From contig JABURS010000035.1 of the NCBI GenBank assembly GCA_014762505.1, positions 1-64,000 on the forward strand: a stretch of 64,000 bases of DNA, read 5' to 3'. The notes beneath the pieces are model-generated. The model worked only from the letters and a program-made list of their open reading frames with translations, searched no databases and was not told where the DNA came from. Origin of the DNA: Chromatiales bacterium. GTDB taxonomy: Bacteria > Pseudomonadota > Gammaproteobacteria > SpSt-1174. Of the stretch, positions 29,761 to 39,158 are shown one piece after another. Position 1 is the stretch's first letter. Each line of letters opens with the position of its first letter. Position numbers and translations under genes: made by a program.

Positions 29761-29861
29761 TGCCTGTGGCTCCTGTCTTGGTTTTATAGAATGTGCGGGC
29801 GCTTGGTGGCCATCGGCCGTAGCTTACTGCAATTGCAGGGAAAAACCGATTTATTTTCGGC

Positions 29862-29870
29862 ATTGTAGCA
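29862..29870 (-). promoter_or_regulatory. Possible extended -10 promoter for hfq
   Basis: On the minus strand TGCTACAAT forms an extended -10 (TGn followed by TACAAT, 5 of 6 to consensus), about 100 bp before the hfq start and just after the miaA stop. No good -35 is visible, as expected for an extended -10. E. coli hfq also has promoters in and near miaA. Confidence 0.4.
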
Positions 29871-29876
29871 CAGGGC

Positions 29877-30839
29877 TCAGGCGCCCCCGTCCGCCAGGAA
29901 CCGCGCCACCCTGGCGATCACCGCCGCGGGGTCGAGGGTCTCGATGTGCAGCGGCTCCACGTCCGCCTCCGAGCGCAGCCAAGTGAGCTGGCGCTTGGCG
30001 AGCTGGCGCGTGGCGGCAATGCCCTTGCTGACCATGGTGTCGTAGTCATAGTTCCCGTCCAGGTATTCCCACACCTGGCGATACCCCACCGAGCGCATGG
30101 ACGGCAGACCGGTGTCGAGGTCGCCACGCGCGCGCAGCCGCTGCACCTCCTCGATCAGCCCCGCCGCCAGCATCTGCTGAAAGCGCGCGGCGATGCGCGT
30201 GTGCAGCAGGGCGCGGTCCTGCGGCAGCAGGCCGAGCTTGAGCAGGCGGCAGTCGAAATCCCCCGCCCGGCCGCGGGCATGGAAGGCGGACAGGGGCCGG
30301 CCGGTGAGCTCGAAGACCTCGAGCGCCCGCTGCAGGCGCTGCGGGTCGTTGGGGTGGATGCGCGCGGCCGAGACCGGGTCCACCTCGGCCAGCCGCGCAT
30401 GCAGGGCCGCCCAGCCCTCGCGCGCGGCCCAGGCATCCAGGCGCGCACGCACCGCGGGATCGGCCGGGGGCAGCTCGGAAAGCCCGTACTGCAGGGCACG
30501 GAAGTAGAGCATGGTGCCGCCCACCAGCAGCGGGACACGACCGGCGGCGTGGATCGCGGCGATCTCGCGCAGGGCGTCCGCGCGAAAGCGCGCGGCGGAA
30601 TAGGCCTCGGCGGGATCGAGGAAATCGATCAGCCGGTGCGGCGCGCGCGCCAGGGTGGCGGCGTCGGGCCGGGCGGTGCCGATGGCCATCTCCCGGTAGA
30701 TCAGGGCCGAGTCGACACTGACGATATCCAAAGGCAGTGCCTCGACCAGGGCCACGGCCAGGTCGGTCTTGCCCGAGGCCGTGGGTCCCATGAGGAAGAC
30801 GCACGGCGGCGGGCCCACACCCTGCTCGCTCCCGGCCAT
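29877..30839 (-). CDS. miaA: tRNA dimethylallyltransferase
   Basis: A 320-residue enzyme with P-loop [32 protein letters not shown], and [15 protein letters not shown]. It adds dimethylallyl to A37 of tRNAs reading UNN codons. It lies 3 bp after mutL and before hfq, the canonical order. Length is normal. Confidence 0.96.
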   Translation of the reverse strand: MAGSEQGVGPPPCVFLMGPTASGKTDLAVALVEALPLDIVSVDSALIYREMAIGTARPDAATLARAPHRLIDFLDPAEAYSAARFRADALREIAAIHAAGRVPLLVGGTMLYFRALQYGLSELPPADPAVRARLDAWAAREGWAALHARLAEVDPVSAARIHPNDPQRLQRALEVFELTGRPLSAFHARGRAGDFDCRLLKLGLLPQDRALLHTRIAARFQQMLAAGLIEEVQRLRARGDLDTGLPSMRSVGYRQVWEYLDGNYDYDTMVSKGIAATRQLAKRQLTWLRSEADVEPLHIETLDPAAVIARVARFLADGGA

Positions 30840-30842
30840 CCC

Positions 30843-32630
30843 CTATTGCCCGCGCATGAACAGGCGGTCGAGCTGGTCGATGCCGAGCTGTACCCAGGTG
30901 GGGCGGCCGTGGTTGCACTGGCCGCTGCGCTCGGTGCGCTCCATGTCGCGCAACAGGGCATTCATCTCCGGCAGGGTGAGGCGGCGGTTGGCCCGCACTG
31001 ACCCGTGGCAGGCCATGGTGGACAGCAGTTCGTTGATGGACTCCTGCACCCGTGCACTCTGGCCGTGTTCCATGAGGTCGGCCAGCACGTCGCGCAGCAG
31101 GGCCTCGACGTCGGCGTGACGCAGCAGGGCGGGGACCGCCCGGATCACCAGCGACTCCGGCCCCATGCGCCCGACCTCGAAGCCCAGTTCACGGAAGGTC
31201 TCCGCCTGCGCCTCGGCGGCATCGGCCTCGCGCCGACTCACCGCCACGGTCACGGGCACCAGCAGGGGCTGGGCGGTGACCTGGTGGCCGTCCCAGGCCG
31301 TCTTCAGGTGTTCGTAGGTGATGCGCTCGTGGGCCGCGTGCATGTCCACCAGCACCAGGCCCTGGGCGTTCTCGGCGAGGATGTAGATCCCGTGCAGCTG
31401 GGCCAGGGCGTAGCCGAGCGGCGGCACCCCGGCCTCGTCCTCCGCCGCAATCGGCTGCGGCGGCGCCGCGGCCGCCTGGTGCAGACTGCCGTAGGCGGCC
31501 ATCTGCTCCTTCACCAGCGCGGGGGCGGCCACGGGCATCACCCCCTGGCGCGGCGGCGACCAGTCAGCGGAACCGCTGCCGACGGCGGGGGCATGCGCCT
31601 CCGCTAGCACGGGCGTATCCGCGGCAGCCGGGCGGATATCGGCCAGGGCCTGGTGCAGGGTGCGGTAGAGGAAGTCGTGCACCAGGCGCTGCTCGCGAAA
31701 ACGCACCTCATGCTTGGTGGGATGGGCGTTGACGTCCACCAGCCCCGGGTCCAGCTCGAAGAACAGGACGAAGGCCGGGTGCCGGCCGTGATAGAGCACG
31801 TCCTGGTAGGCCTGGCGCACGGCGTGGGTGATGACCTTGTCGCGCACCATGCGGCCGTTGACGTAGAAGTACTGCAGGTCGGCCTGGCTGCGCGAGAAGG
31901 TGGGCAGCCCCATCCAGCCGCGGATGCGCAGATCGCCCGAGGCATAGTCGACGTGCACCGCGTTCTCGATGAAGGCCGGGCCGCAGACCTCGCCGATGCG
32001 CCGCTCCTGCTGCTCGCGCGTCTCGGCCGGGCGCAGGGCAAAGGCCGAACGGCCGTTGTGGGAGAGCGTGATGCCGATGTCGAAGCGGCTCAGCGCGATG
32101 CGCTTGACCACCTGCTCCAGGTGACCGTATTCGGTGGCCTCCTTGCGCAGGAACTTGCGTCGGGCCGGCACGTTGAAGAAGAGATCGGCCACCTCGATGG
32201 TGGTGCCCCGGGGATGGGCGGCCGGCTCGGGCTCGCCGAAGACCTCGGCCCCGTCGCTGGCCAGACGGTGGCCGCTGTCGTCGTCCGCGGTACGCGAGGT
32301 GAGTGTGAGGCGCGAGACGGAGGCGATGCTCGGCAGGGCCTCGCCGCGGAAGCCGAGGCTGCGCACCCGCTCGAGGTCGTCGAGGCTGCCGATCTTGCTG
32401 GTGGCATGGCGGCTGAGCGCCAGGTGCAGCTCCTCGCGCGGGATGCCCGTGCCGTCGTCGCGGATGCGGATGCGCTTGACCCCGCCCTGCTCCACGTCGA
32501 TGACGATGCGCGTGGCGCCGGCGTCCAGGCTGTTCTCGAGCAGCTCCTTGACCACGGAGGCCGGGCGCTCGACCACCTCGCCGGCGGCGATCTGGTTGAT
32601 GAGTTGCGGGGGGAGCTGTCGGATCGGCAT
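30843..32630 (-). CDS. mutL: DNA mismatch repair protein MutL
   Basis: 595 residues. The GHKL ATPase domain has [31 protein letters not shown] and [13 protein letters not shown]. The C-terminal dimer domain has [12 protein letters not shown], a Gln-to-Met variant of the endonuclease motif DQHA(X)2E(X)4E, together with ACHGSVRA and CNHGRP. Those motifs mark MutL proteins with intrinsic nicking activity, found where MutH is absent. The linker is Ala/Pro-rich (about 335-400). ATG 32630 is preferred to TTG 32636. Confidence 0.95.
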   Translation of the reverse strand: MPIRQLPPQLINQIAAGEVVERPASVVKELLENSLDAGATRIVIDVEQGGVKRIRIRDDGTGIPREELHLALSRHATSKIGSLDDLERVRSLGFRGEALPSIASVSRLTLTSRTADDDSGHRLASDGAEVFGEPEPAAHPRGTTIEVADLFFNVPARRKFLRKEATEYGHLEQVVKRIALSRFDIGITLSHNGRSAFALRPAETREQQERRIGEVCGPAFIENAVHVDYASGDLRIRGWMGLPTFSRSQADLQYFYVNGRMVRDKVITHAVRQAYQDVLYHGRHPAFVLFFELDPGLVDVNAHPTKHEVRFREQRLVHDFLYRTLHQALADIRPAAADTPVLAEAHAPAVGSGSADWSPPRQGVMPVAAPALVKEQMAAYGSLHQAAAAPPQPIAAEDEAGVPPLGYALAQLHGIYILAENAQGLVLVDMHAAHERITYEHLKTAWDGHQVTAQPLLVPVTVAVSRREADAAEAQAETFRELGFEVGRMGPESLVIRAVPALLRHADVEALLRDVLADLMEHGQSARVQESINELLSTMACHGSVRANRRLTLPEMNALLRDMERTERSGQCNHGRPTWVQLGIDQLDRLFMRGQ

Positions 32631-32697
32631 GCGCAAAGCATATCGGCTCGCGCCGCCGGCATAAAGCGCCGCGCCCGCCGGGGGCGGCGACAGGGGA

Positions 32698-34059
32698 TCA
32701 GGTATCGCTGACCGGGATCATCAGCACCTGGCCGACCTGCAGGCGGTCGCTGCGCAGGTCATTCACGGTACGCAGCTCGCCCACGCTGATGCGGAAGCGG
32801 TCGGCGATGTGTGACAGGGTATCGCCGTTGCGGATCACGTAGCGGTTGTCACGGGCCTGGGCCAGCCAGGTGCCGGGCGGCGCATGGCCGCGGAAGTAGC
32901 GGATCACGCCGTTGCGCAGGGCCTCGGCCAGCTTCTGCTGATGCGCCGGGGTGCGCAGGCGCTTTTCCTCCGCCGGGTTGCTGATGAAGGCCGTCTCCAC
33001 CAGCACGGAGGGGATGTCCGGCGACTTGAGCACGGCGAAGCCCGCCTGCTCGATACGCTTGCGGCGGATCTGGCCCACGGAGTCGAGCTCGGCGAGCACG
33101 TCGCCGGCCAGGTCCATGCTGGCCTCGGTGCTGCTCGACCTCTCCCAGTCGGCGACCATCGAGGCCAGCAGCTCGTCCTTGTCGTCCAGGCTCACCCCGC
33201 CGACCAGGTCGGCGGCGTTCTCGCGCTCGGCCAGCCAGCGGGCGGCCTCGCTGGTCGCCCCGTTCTGGGACAGGACATAGACGGACGAGCCGTGCACGCG
33301 GGCATCCGGCGAGGCGTCGGCGTGGATGGAGATGAAGAGGTCGGCCTTGGCCTGGCGGGCCTTGCGGATGCGCTCGCGCAGGGCGAGGTACTGGTCGCCA
33401 TTGCGGATCAGCACGGGCTGGATGCCCTTCTGCTGCTTCAGCAGGGCCTCGAGCTTGCGCGCCACGGCCAGCACCACGTCCTTCTCGCGCGTGCCGCGCT
33501 TGCCCACGGCACCCGGGTCGCGGCCGCCATGGCCGGCATCGATGGCCACCACCACGTCGCGCAGGGCCGTGGTCTCGGTGCCGTTGGCCGTGAGCACCGG
33601 CTGCTGCGAGCCGGCGCCGGTCTCGAGGTCGACCACCAGGCGGTAGCCCGCCCCCGACGCGGGGTCCGGCTTGAGCAGGAAGCTGCGCGGCTTGACCGCG
33701 GACTTGAGGTCCAGCACCACGCGCAGGTCACTGGTGTTGCGCTGGGCGTGGCGGATCTGCCGGACCACGGAGTTGGGCAGGGTGAAGAGGTCGAGGGCGT
33801 CGCGAACCTGGGCATTGGGCAGGTCCAGCACCACGCGCTCGGGGCCGTGCAGGGTGAAGATGCTGTGCTCGCTGGCCCCGCTCAGGTCGAAGACCACGCG
33901 CGTCGCGCCGTCGGCGGCGGAGAAACGCACCCCGCTGACGACCACTGGCTGGCCGGCAAACAGGCGGGGGGAGGTGAGCGCGGCGGAGGCCCCGACCGAC
34001 AGCGCGATCAGGCGGCGCAGGAACAGGCGACGCTGTGCGTTATGCGTTGTATTACCCAT
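32698..34059 (-). CDS. amiC: N-acetylmuramoyl-L-alanine amidase (Tat-exported, AMIN + amidase_3 + LysM)
   Basis: 453 residues. The N terminus has a twin-arginine type signal (QRRLFLRRL) and a hydrophobic stretch. An AMIN domain ([21 protein letters not shown]) is followed by the zinc amidase domain ([37 protein letters not shown] with the catalytic Glu) and a C-terminal LysM ([16 protein letters not shown]). It cleaves septal peptidoglycan during division. The symbol is given by domain order; the locus corresponds to E. coli amiB. ATG 34059 has GGAGG 8 nt upstream, so it is preferred over GTG 34065. Confidence 0.92.
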   Translation of the reverse strand: MGNTTHNAQRRLFLRRLIALSVGASAALTSPRLFAGQPVVVSGVRFSAADGATRVVFDLSGASEHSIFTLHGPERVVLDLPNAQVRDALDLFTLPNSVVRQIRHAQRNTSDLRVVLDLKSAVKPRSFLLKPDPASGAGYRLVVDLETGAGSQQPVLTANGTETTALRDVVVAIDAGHGGRDPGAVGKRGTREKDVVLAVARKLEALLKQQKGIQPVLIRNGDQYLALRERIRKARQAKADLFISIHADASPDARVHGSSVYVLSQNGATSEAARWLAERENAADLVGGVSLDDKDELLASMVADWERSSSTEASMDLAGDVLAELDSVGQIRRKRIEQAGFAVLKSPDIPSVLVETAFISNPAEEKRLRTPAHQQKLAEALRNGVIRYFRGHAPPGTWLAQARDNRYVIRNGDTLSHIADRFRISVGELRTVNDLRSDRLQVGQVLMIPVSDT

Positions 34060-34160
34060 GGTCACGGCCTCCCCGGGCGGGTTTCTGGTGCCCTTGACCT
34101 ATTGTGTAGGCAATCCACGCGCAAATGCAAGACCAAAATCCAATGTTTTTAGATAGATAG

Positions 34161-34186
34161 AGAAGCTTCCTAGAAGCTTTCTAGGA
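34161..34186. other. Hairpin spanning the tsaE stop codon
   Basis: On the minus strand AGAAAGCTTC and GAAGCTTCT flank a TAG loop and can pair with one bulged A. The tsaE stop (34181-34183) lies at its left arm. There is no T-run after it, so it is a weak candidate for a terminator or an mRNA-end stem. Confidence 0.35.
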
Positions 34187-34663
34187 TTCGAGGCGATCCA
34201 GCACCGCCTGCCCGTCCGGGGTCAGGGCACGCAGCCGCACTTCGCGCCCGTCCGGGCGGTAGTCGATCGCCACGGCCAGATCGGCCCCGGGGAGGATCCC
34301 GGCCCCGCGCTCGGGCCACTCGATCAGGGCCACCGCATCCCCCACGAGGTAGTCGCGGATGCCCATGTACTCCAGCTCTTCCGGGTCCGAGAGTCGATAC
34401 AGATCAAAGTGATAGAGCGCTCCGGCCGGGAGTTCGTAGGGCTCGACCAGGGTGTAGGTCGGGCTCTTGACCGCCCCTTCGTGTCCCAGCCCGTGCAGCC
34501 AGCCGCGCACCAGCGTGGTCTTGCCGGCACCCAGCTGGCCCTCGAGAAAGACCACCAGCGGCGCCCGGGCGGCGGCGGCCAGCTGCGCGCCCAGCGCCTC
34601 CATGGCCGCGGCGGATTCGATGCGCAGATGCCGTTCGGGGCTCGCTGCCTGTCTGCTGCTCAT
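34181..34663 (-). CDS. tsaE: tRNA t6A biosynthesis ATPase TsaE
   Basis: 160 residues. Walker A is GQLGAGKTTLVRGWLHGLG, then SPTYTLVEPYE, HFDLYRLSDPEELEYMGIRDY and LIEWPERG, all typical of TsaE. It is part of the TsaB-TsaD-TsaE complex that makes t6A37 on tRNAs. The ATG overlaps the nnr stop (ATGA at 34660-34663). Full length. Confidence 0.95.
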   Translation of the reverse strand: MSSRQAASPERHLRIESAAAMEALGAQLAAAARAPLVVFLEGQLGAGKTTLVRGWLHGLGHEGAVKSPTYTLVEPYELPAGALYHFDLYRLSDPEELEYMGIRDYLVGDAVALIEWPERGAGILPGADLAVAIDYRPDGREVRLRALTPDGQAVLDRLES

Positions 34664-36156
34664 GACGGGATGTCCTGGTCGGGATTGACGCCCGCGCGCA
34701 GGCAGGCAAAGAGATCGCTGGCGATGAGGCCCCGCTCGCCCCGGGCGGCGGCCACATCGCCCGCGCGGGCATGCAGGCAGACGCTGGCACGGGCGGCGTC
34801 GGCCGGCGCCAGCCCCTGGGCGAGCAGGGCCCCGATCACGCCCGTGAGCACGTCGCCCATACCGCCGCTGGCCATGCCGGGGTTGCCGTAGGGGCAGACG
34901 GCGACCGGGCGCCCCGGGGCCGCCACCAGCGTGCCGGCCCCCTTGAGCACCACCACCCCGGCATAGCGGCGCTGCAGCTCGCGCACGGCGGCAAAGCGGT
35001 CGGCCTCCACCTCCGCCACCGTGCAGGCGAGCAGGCGCGCGGCCTCGCCCGGGTGGGGTGTGAGCACGGCCTGCGGTAGGGGCCGCGGGTCCTGTGCCAG
35101 GAGGTTGAGCGCATCGGCATCAAGCACCAGCGGACAGGTCGCCAGCAGGGCCTCGGCCAGCAGCTCCCGCCCCCAGGCGGCCTGGCCGAGGCCCGGCCCG
35201 ATGGCGATGACGTCGGCGCGCGCGCACAGCCCGGCCAGCTCGCGACGCCCGGCCACCCCGTGGCACATGAGCTCGGGGCGGGCCGCGGCCTGGGCGGGGG
35301 CGTGTTCGGCCCGCGTGGCGAGCGTGACCAGTCCGGCGCCGCTGCGCAGGGCCGCCTCTCCGGCCAGGCGCGGGGCGCCGGCGTAGCCATGGTCGCCCCC
35401 CACCACCAACAGGCGCCCGGCGGCCCCCTTGTGGGCGCTGCGCGGCCGCGGGGCCAGCGCGGCTCGGGCCGGATGGGCGGGCAGGCGTTCGGCGCCCGGC
35501 TCGACGCCGGCATAGGCCGCCGCCGGCACATCCAGGTCCCGGAAGACGATCTCGCCGCAGCAGTCCGGCCCCTGCCCGGTGTACAGCCCCTGCTTGAGGC
35601 CGATGAAGCTCACCGTGAGGTCGGCACGCAGGGCCACGCCGAGGATACGGCCGGTGTCGGCGGCCAGCCCCGAGGGGATGTCCACGGCCACCCGTCGCGC
35701 ATCCAGGGCATTGGCCTGCGTGATGGCGGCGGCAAGCTCCCCGCTCACGGGGCGCTCGAGGCCGGTGCCGAGCAGGGCGTCCACCACCACCTCGGCCGCC
35801 GGCAGCCGGCCATCGAAGCCCGACTCCACGCCGCCGGCCGCGAGATAGCGTGCCCGGGCACGTGCCGCATCGCCCTGGATGCGCGCCGCGTCCGCCAGCT
35901 GCAGCAAGCTGACCCCGAGGCCCTCTGCCCGGGCCAGGGTCGCGATCACGTAGCCGTCGCCGCCGTTGTTCCCCGCCCCGCACAGCACCAGCCAGCGGCG
36001 CGCCGCCGGCCAGCGCTGCCGGATCTCGGCGTAGGCGGCCTCGCCCGCGCGCGACATGAGTTCGAGGCCGGCGATGCCGCCCGCGATGGCGGCACGATCC
36101 AGCGCCCGCACCTGCGCGGCGGTATAGAGCGGCTGTGGCTGTTCGGATTCGGTCAT
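34660..36156 (-). CDS. nnr: Bifunctional NAD(P)H-hydrate epimerase / ADP-dependent dehydratase
   Basis: 498 residues from ATG 36156. The N-terminal epimerase domain has GAGNNGGDGYVIATLAR; the C-terminal ribokinase-like dehydratase has LTPHPGEAARLL, NPGMASGGMGDVLTGVIGAL and GDHGYAGAPRLA. The enzyme repairs damaged NAD(P)H hydrates. The frame can be extended to GTG 36171, but neither start has a strong ribosome site. It is divergent from queG, as in E. coli (yjeF/yjeS). Confidence 0.94.
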   Translation of the reverse strand: MTESEQPQPLYTAAQVRALDRAAIAGGIAGLELMSRAGEAAYAEIRQRWPAARRWLVLCGAGNNGGDGYVIATLARAEGLGVSLLQLADAARIQGDAARARARYLAAGGVESGFDGRLPAAEVVVDALLGTGLERPVSGELAAAITQANALDARRVAVDIPSGLAADTGRILGVALRADLTVSFIGLKQGLYTGQGPDCCGEIVFRDLDVPAAAYAGVEPGAERLPAHPARAALAPRPRSAHKGAAGRLLVVGGDHGYAGAPRLAGEAALRSGAGLVTLATRAEHAPAQAAARPELMCHGVAGRRELAGLCARADVIAIGPGLGQAAWGRELLAEALLATCPLVLDADALNLLAQDPRPLPQAVLTPHPGEAARLLACTVAEVEADRFAAVRELQRRYAGVVVLKGAGTLVAAPGRPVAVCPYGNPGMASGGMGDVLTGVIGALLAQGLAPADAARASVCLHARAGDVAAARGERGLIASDLFACLRAGVNPDQDIPS

Positions 36157-36261
36157 GCGGTCACCGGGCACGGGATTATGAAGTGTGCATGCAGAAGACG
36201 GTACACTTTACCAAACCTCGAGCCACCGAAGACCGTCCGCACCGTGAGCAAGCCCCCATCC

Positions 36262-37341
36262 ATGCCTGCCCCCCGACCGAGCGCCGCCCTGGCCGCCGAC
36301 ATCCGGCAGTGGGCACGTGACCTGGGATTCGGCGCCGTGGGCATCACCGACACCGAGCTCGGCGAGCACGAGGCGCGCCTGCTCGACTGGCTGGATCGCG
36401 GTCGCCATGGCGAGATGGACTACATGGCGCGGCACGGCACCCGCCGCAGCCGGCCGGCCGAGCTGGTGCCGGGCACGCTGCGCGTGATCTCGGTGCGCAT
36501 GGACTACTTCCCGCCCGACGCGACCCCGGCCGAGGCCGTGCTGGGCGACCCGGAGCGGGCCTATGTATCGCGCTATGCCCTGGGCCGCGATTATCACAAG
36601 CTCATGCGCAACCGGCTGCAGCGCCTGGCCGAGCGAATCGAGGCGGCCGTCGGGCCCTTCGGCTACCGCGCCTTCGTCGACAGCGCCCCGGTGCTGGAGA
36701 AGGCCCTGGCGGAAAAGGCCGGGCTCGGCTGGATCGGCAAGCACACCAACCTGCTGAGCCGCGAGGCCGGCTCCTGGTACTTCCTCGGCGAGCTCTACAC
36801 CGACCTGCCCCTGCCGCTGGACAGCCCGGGCGAGGCGCATTGCGGCACCTGCAGCGCCTGCATCGAGGCCTGCCCCACGCAGGCCATCGTCGGTCCCTAC
36901 GAGCTGGATGCGCGGCGCTGCATCTCCTACCACACCATCGAGCTGCACGGCCCGATCCCCGAGGAGTTCCGCCCGCTGATCGGCAACCGCATCTACGGCT
37001 GCGACGACTGCCAGCTGGTCTGCCCCTGGAACCGCTTCGCCCGCCCCGCGGAACTCGCCGACTTCGCCGCCCGCCACGGCCTGGATGCGCCCGACCTCTG
37101 CGAGCTGTTCGCCTGGAACGAGACGGAATTCCTCTCACGCATGGAAGGCTCGGCCATCCGGCGCATCGGCCACGAGCGTTGGCTGCGCAACATCGCCGTG
37201 GCCCTGGGCAACGCCCCCAGCAGCGAGGCCGTCCTCGGCGCACTCCGATCGCGCGCCGATGACCCCTCGGCACTGGTGCGCGAGCATGTGCAATGGGCGC
37301 TGGCGCAGCACGGGGCAAGCAGTCGTAAGTTCCAAGTCTGA
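36262..37341 (+). CDS. queG: Epoxyqueuosine reductase
   Basis: 359 residues. The N terminus contains ARDLGFGAVGITDTEL, then a cobalamin-binding domain, and two [4Fe-4S] clusters built from CGTCSACIEACPTQAI and CDDCQLVCPWN. A HEAT-like tail ends the protein. It performs the last step of queuosine synthesis in tRNA. GTG 36244 is an alternative start. The C-terminal SSRKFQV is encoded by a heptamer repeat (from 37323), so the natural end may have been altered. Confidence 0.94.
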   Translation: MPAPRPSAALAADIRQWARDLGFGAVGITDTELGEHEARLLDWLDRGRHGEMDYMARHGTRRSRPAELVPGTLRVISVRMDYFPPDATPAEAVLGDPERAYVSRYALGRDYHKLMRNRLQRLAERIEAAVGPFGYRAFVDSAPVLEKALAEKAGLGWIGKHTNLLSREAGSWYFLGELYTDLPLPLDSPGEAHCGTCSACIEACPTQAIVGPYELDARRCISYHTIELHGPIPEEFRPLIGNRIYGCDDCQLVCPWNRFARPAELADFAARHGLDAPDLCELFAWNETEFLSRMEGSAIRRIGHERWLRNIAVALGNAPSSEAVLGALRSRADDPSALVREHVQWALAQHGASSRKFQV

Positions 37342-37357
37342 AGTCCCAAGTCAGGAG
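37323..37357 (+). repeat. Heptamer tandem repeat, five units; contains the queG stop
   Basis: Five 7-bp steps TCGTAAG, TTCCAAG, TCTGAAG, TCCCAAG and TCAGGAG in the same orientation as the 19251 array. The TGA stop of queG is in the third unit. Confidence 0.82.
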
Positions 37358-37358
37358 C

Positions 37359-37432
37359 GGCGGGCGCGGCCCGCCCTATGCGTGAATGCCACAGAGGGCA
37401 CAGACTTCGCATCGCGCCTCGCGGCGCTCCTA
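37359..37432. repeat. GC palindrome plus reversed type A REP-like half
   Basis: GGCGGGC-GCG-GCCCGCC (37359-37375) followed by CTATG is the same palindrome as at 19712. A reversed REP-like half (37411-37432, ATCGCGCCTCGCGGCGCTCCTA) follows after a 31-bp spacer. Both sit between the two opposed heptamer arrays. Confidence 0.8.
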
Positions 37433-37437
37433 TGTGA

Positions 37438-37451
37438 CTTGCGACTTACCT
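37438..37451 (-). repeat. Heptamer repeat, two units, reverse orientation; contains the pgi stop
   Basis: CTTGCGA then CTTACCT on the plus strand. The pgi stop codon (37446-37448) lies in the second unit. It is the short counterpart of the 37323 array. Confidence 0.65.
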
Positions 37452-39098
37452 CCCACACCTCAAGGACTTGTAGTAGTTGATGAGGCCGTTGGTGGAGGCG
37501 TCGTGGCTGTCTACCGGCGTGTCGTCGGCCAGTTCGGCCAGCACCTTCTTCGCCAGCGTCTTGCCGAGTTCCACACCCCACTGGTCGAAGGAGTTCACGT
37601 GCCAGATCACGCCCTGGGTGAAGATCTTGTGTTCGTACAGGGCGATGAGTACGCCAAGGGTGTGTGGCGTGAGGCGGCGGAACAGTAGGCTGTTGCTCGG
37701 CCGGTTGCCCTCGAAGACCATGTGCGGCAGGCGCACGTCCATGTCCTCCGGGGAGAGGCCGAGTTTCTTCACCTCCTTGCGTGCCTGGGCGAGGCTGCGC
37801 CCCTTCATCAGTGCCTCGGTCTGGGCGAAGAAGTTGGAGAGCAGGATGCGGTGGTGATCGCCCACCGGGTTGTGTGACTCGGCCGGAGCCAGGAAGTCGG
37901 CCGGGATCAGCTTGGTGCCCTGGTGGATGAGCTGGTAGAAGGCGTGCTGGCCGTTGGTGCCGGCCTGTCCCCAGATGATGGGACCGGTGGAATAACCGAC
38001 GCGGCGGCCGTCGCGGTCGATGTACTTGCCGTTGCTCTCCATGTCCGCCTGCTGCAGGTAGCGGGGCAGCAGCGAGAGGTACTGGTCGTAGGGCAGGATG
38101 GCGTGGGCCTGTGCGCCGAAGAAGTTGTTGTACCAGACCCCGAGCAGGGCGAGGATCACCGGCAGGTTCTGTTCGAGCTCGGCCTCCTGGAAGTGCCGGT
38201 CCATGGCATGCGCACCGGCCAGCAGCTCCTCGAAACGGTCCATGCCCACGGCCAGCACGATGGGCAGCCCGATGGCCGACCACAGCGAGTAGCGGCCGCC
38301 CACCCAGTCCCAGAACTCGAACATGTTGGCGGGATCGATGCCAAAGGCCTCCACCCCCTCGCGATTGGTGGACACCGCGACGAAGTGGCGGGCGACGGCC
38401 GCCTGGTTGCCGTCGCAGGCCGCGAGCAGCCAGTCGCGCGCGGTATGCGCGTTGGTCAGCGTCTCCTGGGTGGTGAAGGTCTTGGAGGCGATGATGAAGA
38501 GCGTGGTGCGTGGATCGACGCGCTTCAGGGTCTCGCTGATATCGGTGGCATCGACATTGGAGACGAAGTGCAGGCGCAGGCGCTCGTGCCCATAGGGCTT
38601 GAGCGCCTCGCAGACCATGCGCGGGCCGAGGTCGGAGCCACCGATACCGATGTTGACCACGTCGGTGACCACCTCGCCGGTGAAGCCCGTCCACTCCCCG
38701 CTGCGCACGCGCGTCGAGAAATCGCGCATCCGCGCGAGCACGCCACGCACCAGCGGCATGACGTCCTCGCCATCGACATGCACGGGGGTGTTGCCGCGAT
38801 GGCGCAGCGCCGTATGCAGCACGGCACGCTGCTCGGTGTTGTTGATCCGGTCGCCACGCAACATGGCATCGCGCCAGTCCTCGAGCTCCATGCCCCGCGC
38901 GAGCTCGAACAGATACTGCATCGTCTCGTCGACGATGCGGTTCTTGGAGTAATCGAGCAGGAGGTCCTCGAAGCGCGCCGTATAGCGCTCGAAGCGCTGC
39001 GGATCGTCGCGGAACAGGTCGCGCATGTGGCGACTCTTCATCGCGTCGTAATGCGCGGCGAGATGCGCCCAGCCGGATGTGGTCGTCGGGATCGTCAT
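37446..39098 (-). CDS. pgi: Glucose-6-phosphate isomerase
   Basis: 550 residues. [20 protein letters not shown], the SIS motif VSNVDATDI and [13 protein letters not shown] are family marks; a conserved [13 protein letters not shown] region and KKVLAEL lie in the C-terminal part. It interconverts glucose-6-P and fructose-6-P. It lies 60 bp downstream of zwf on the minus strand. The stop codon falls within a heptamer repeat. Length is the family norm. Confidence 0.97.
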   Translation of the reverse strand: MTIPTTTSGWAHLAAHYDAMKSRHMRDLFRDDPQRFERYTARFEDLLLDYSKNRIVDETMQYLFELARGMELEDWRDAMLRGDRINNTEQRAVLHTALRHRGNTPVHVDGEDVMPLVRGVLARMRDFSTRVRSGEWTGFTGEVVTDVVNIGIGGSDLGPRMVCEALKPYGHERLRLHFVSNVDATDISETLKRVDPRTTLFIIASKTFTTQETLTNAHTARDWLLAACDGNQAAVARHFVAVSTNREGVEAFGIDPANMFEFWDWVGGRYSLWSAIGLPIVLAVGMDRFEELLAGAHAMDRHFQEAELEQNLPVILALLGVWYNNFFGAQAHAILPYDQYLSLLPRYLQQADMESNGKYIDRDGRRVGYSTGPIIWGQAGTNGQHAFYQLIHQGTKLIPADFLAPAESHNPVGDHHRILLSNFFAQTEALMKGRSLAQARKEVKKLGLSPEDMDVRLPHMVFEGNRPSNSLLFRRLTPHTLGVLIALYEHKIFTQGVIWHVNSFDQWGVELGKTLAKKVLAELADDTPVDSHDASTNGLINYYKSLRCGR

Positions 39099-39158
39099 CG
39101 ATCGTCGTCACCCCGTAACTGGAGCCGGATCAGAGACGGCGGTTGCATGTGCTGGTCG

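Noticed and set aside
35260-36261. Long plus-strand open frame running into queG
   Set aside because: Antisense of nnr in GC-rich DNA; only the part from about 36262 resembles a protein family.
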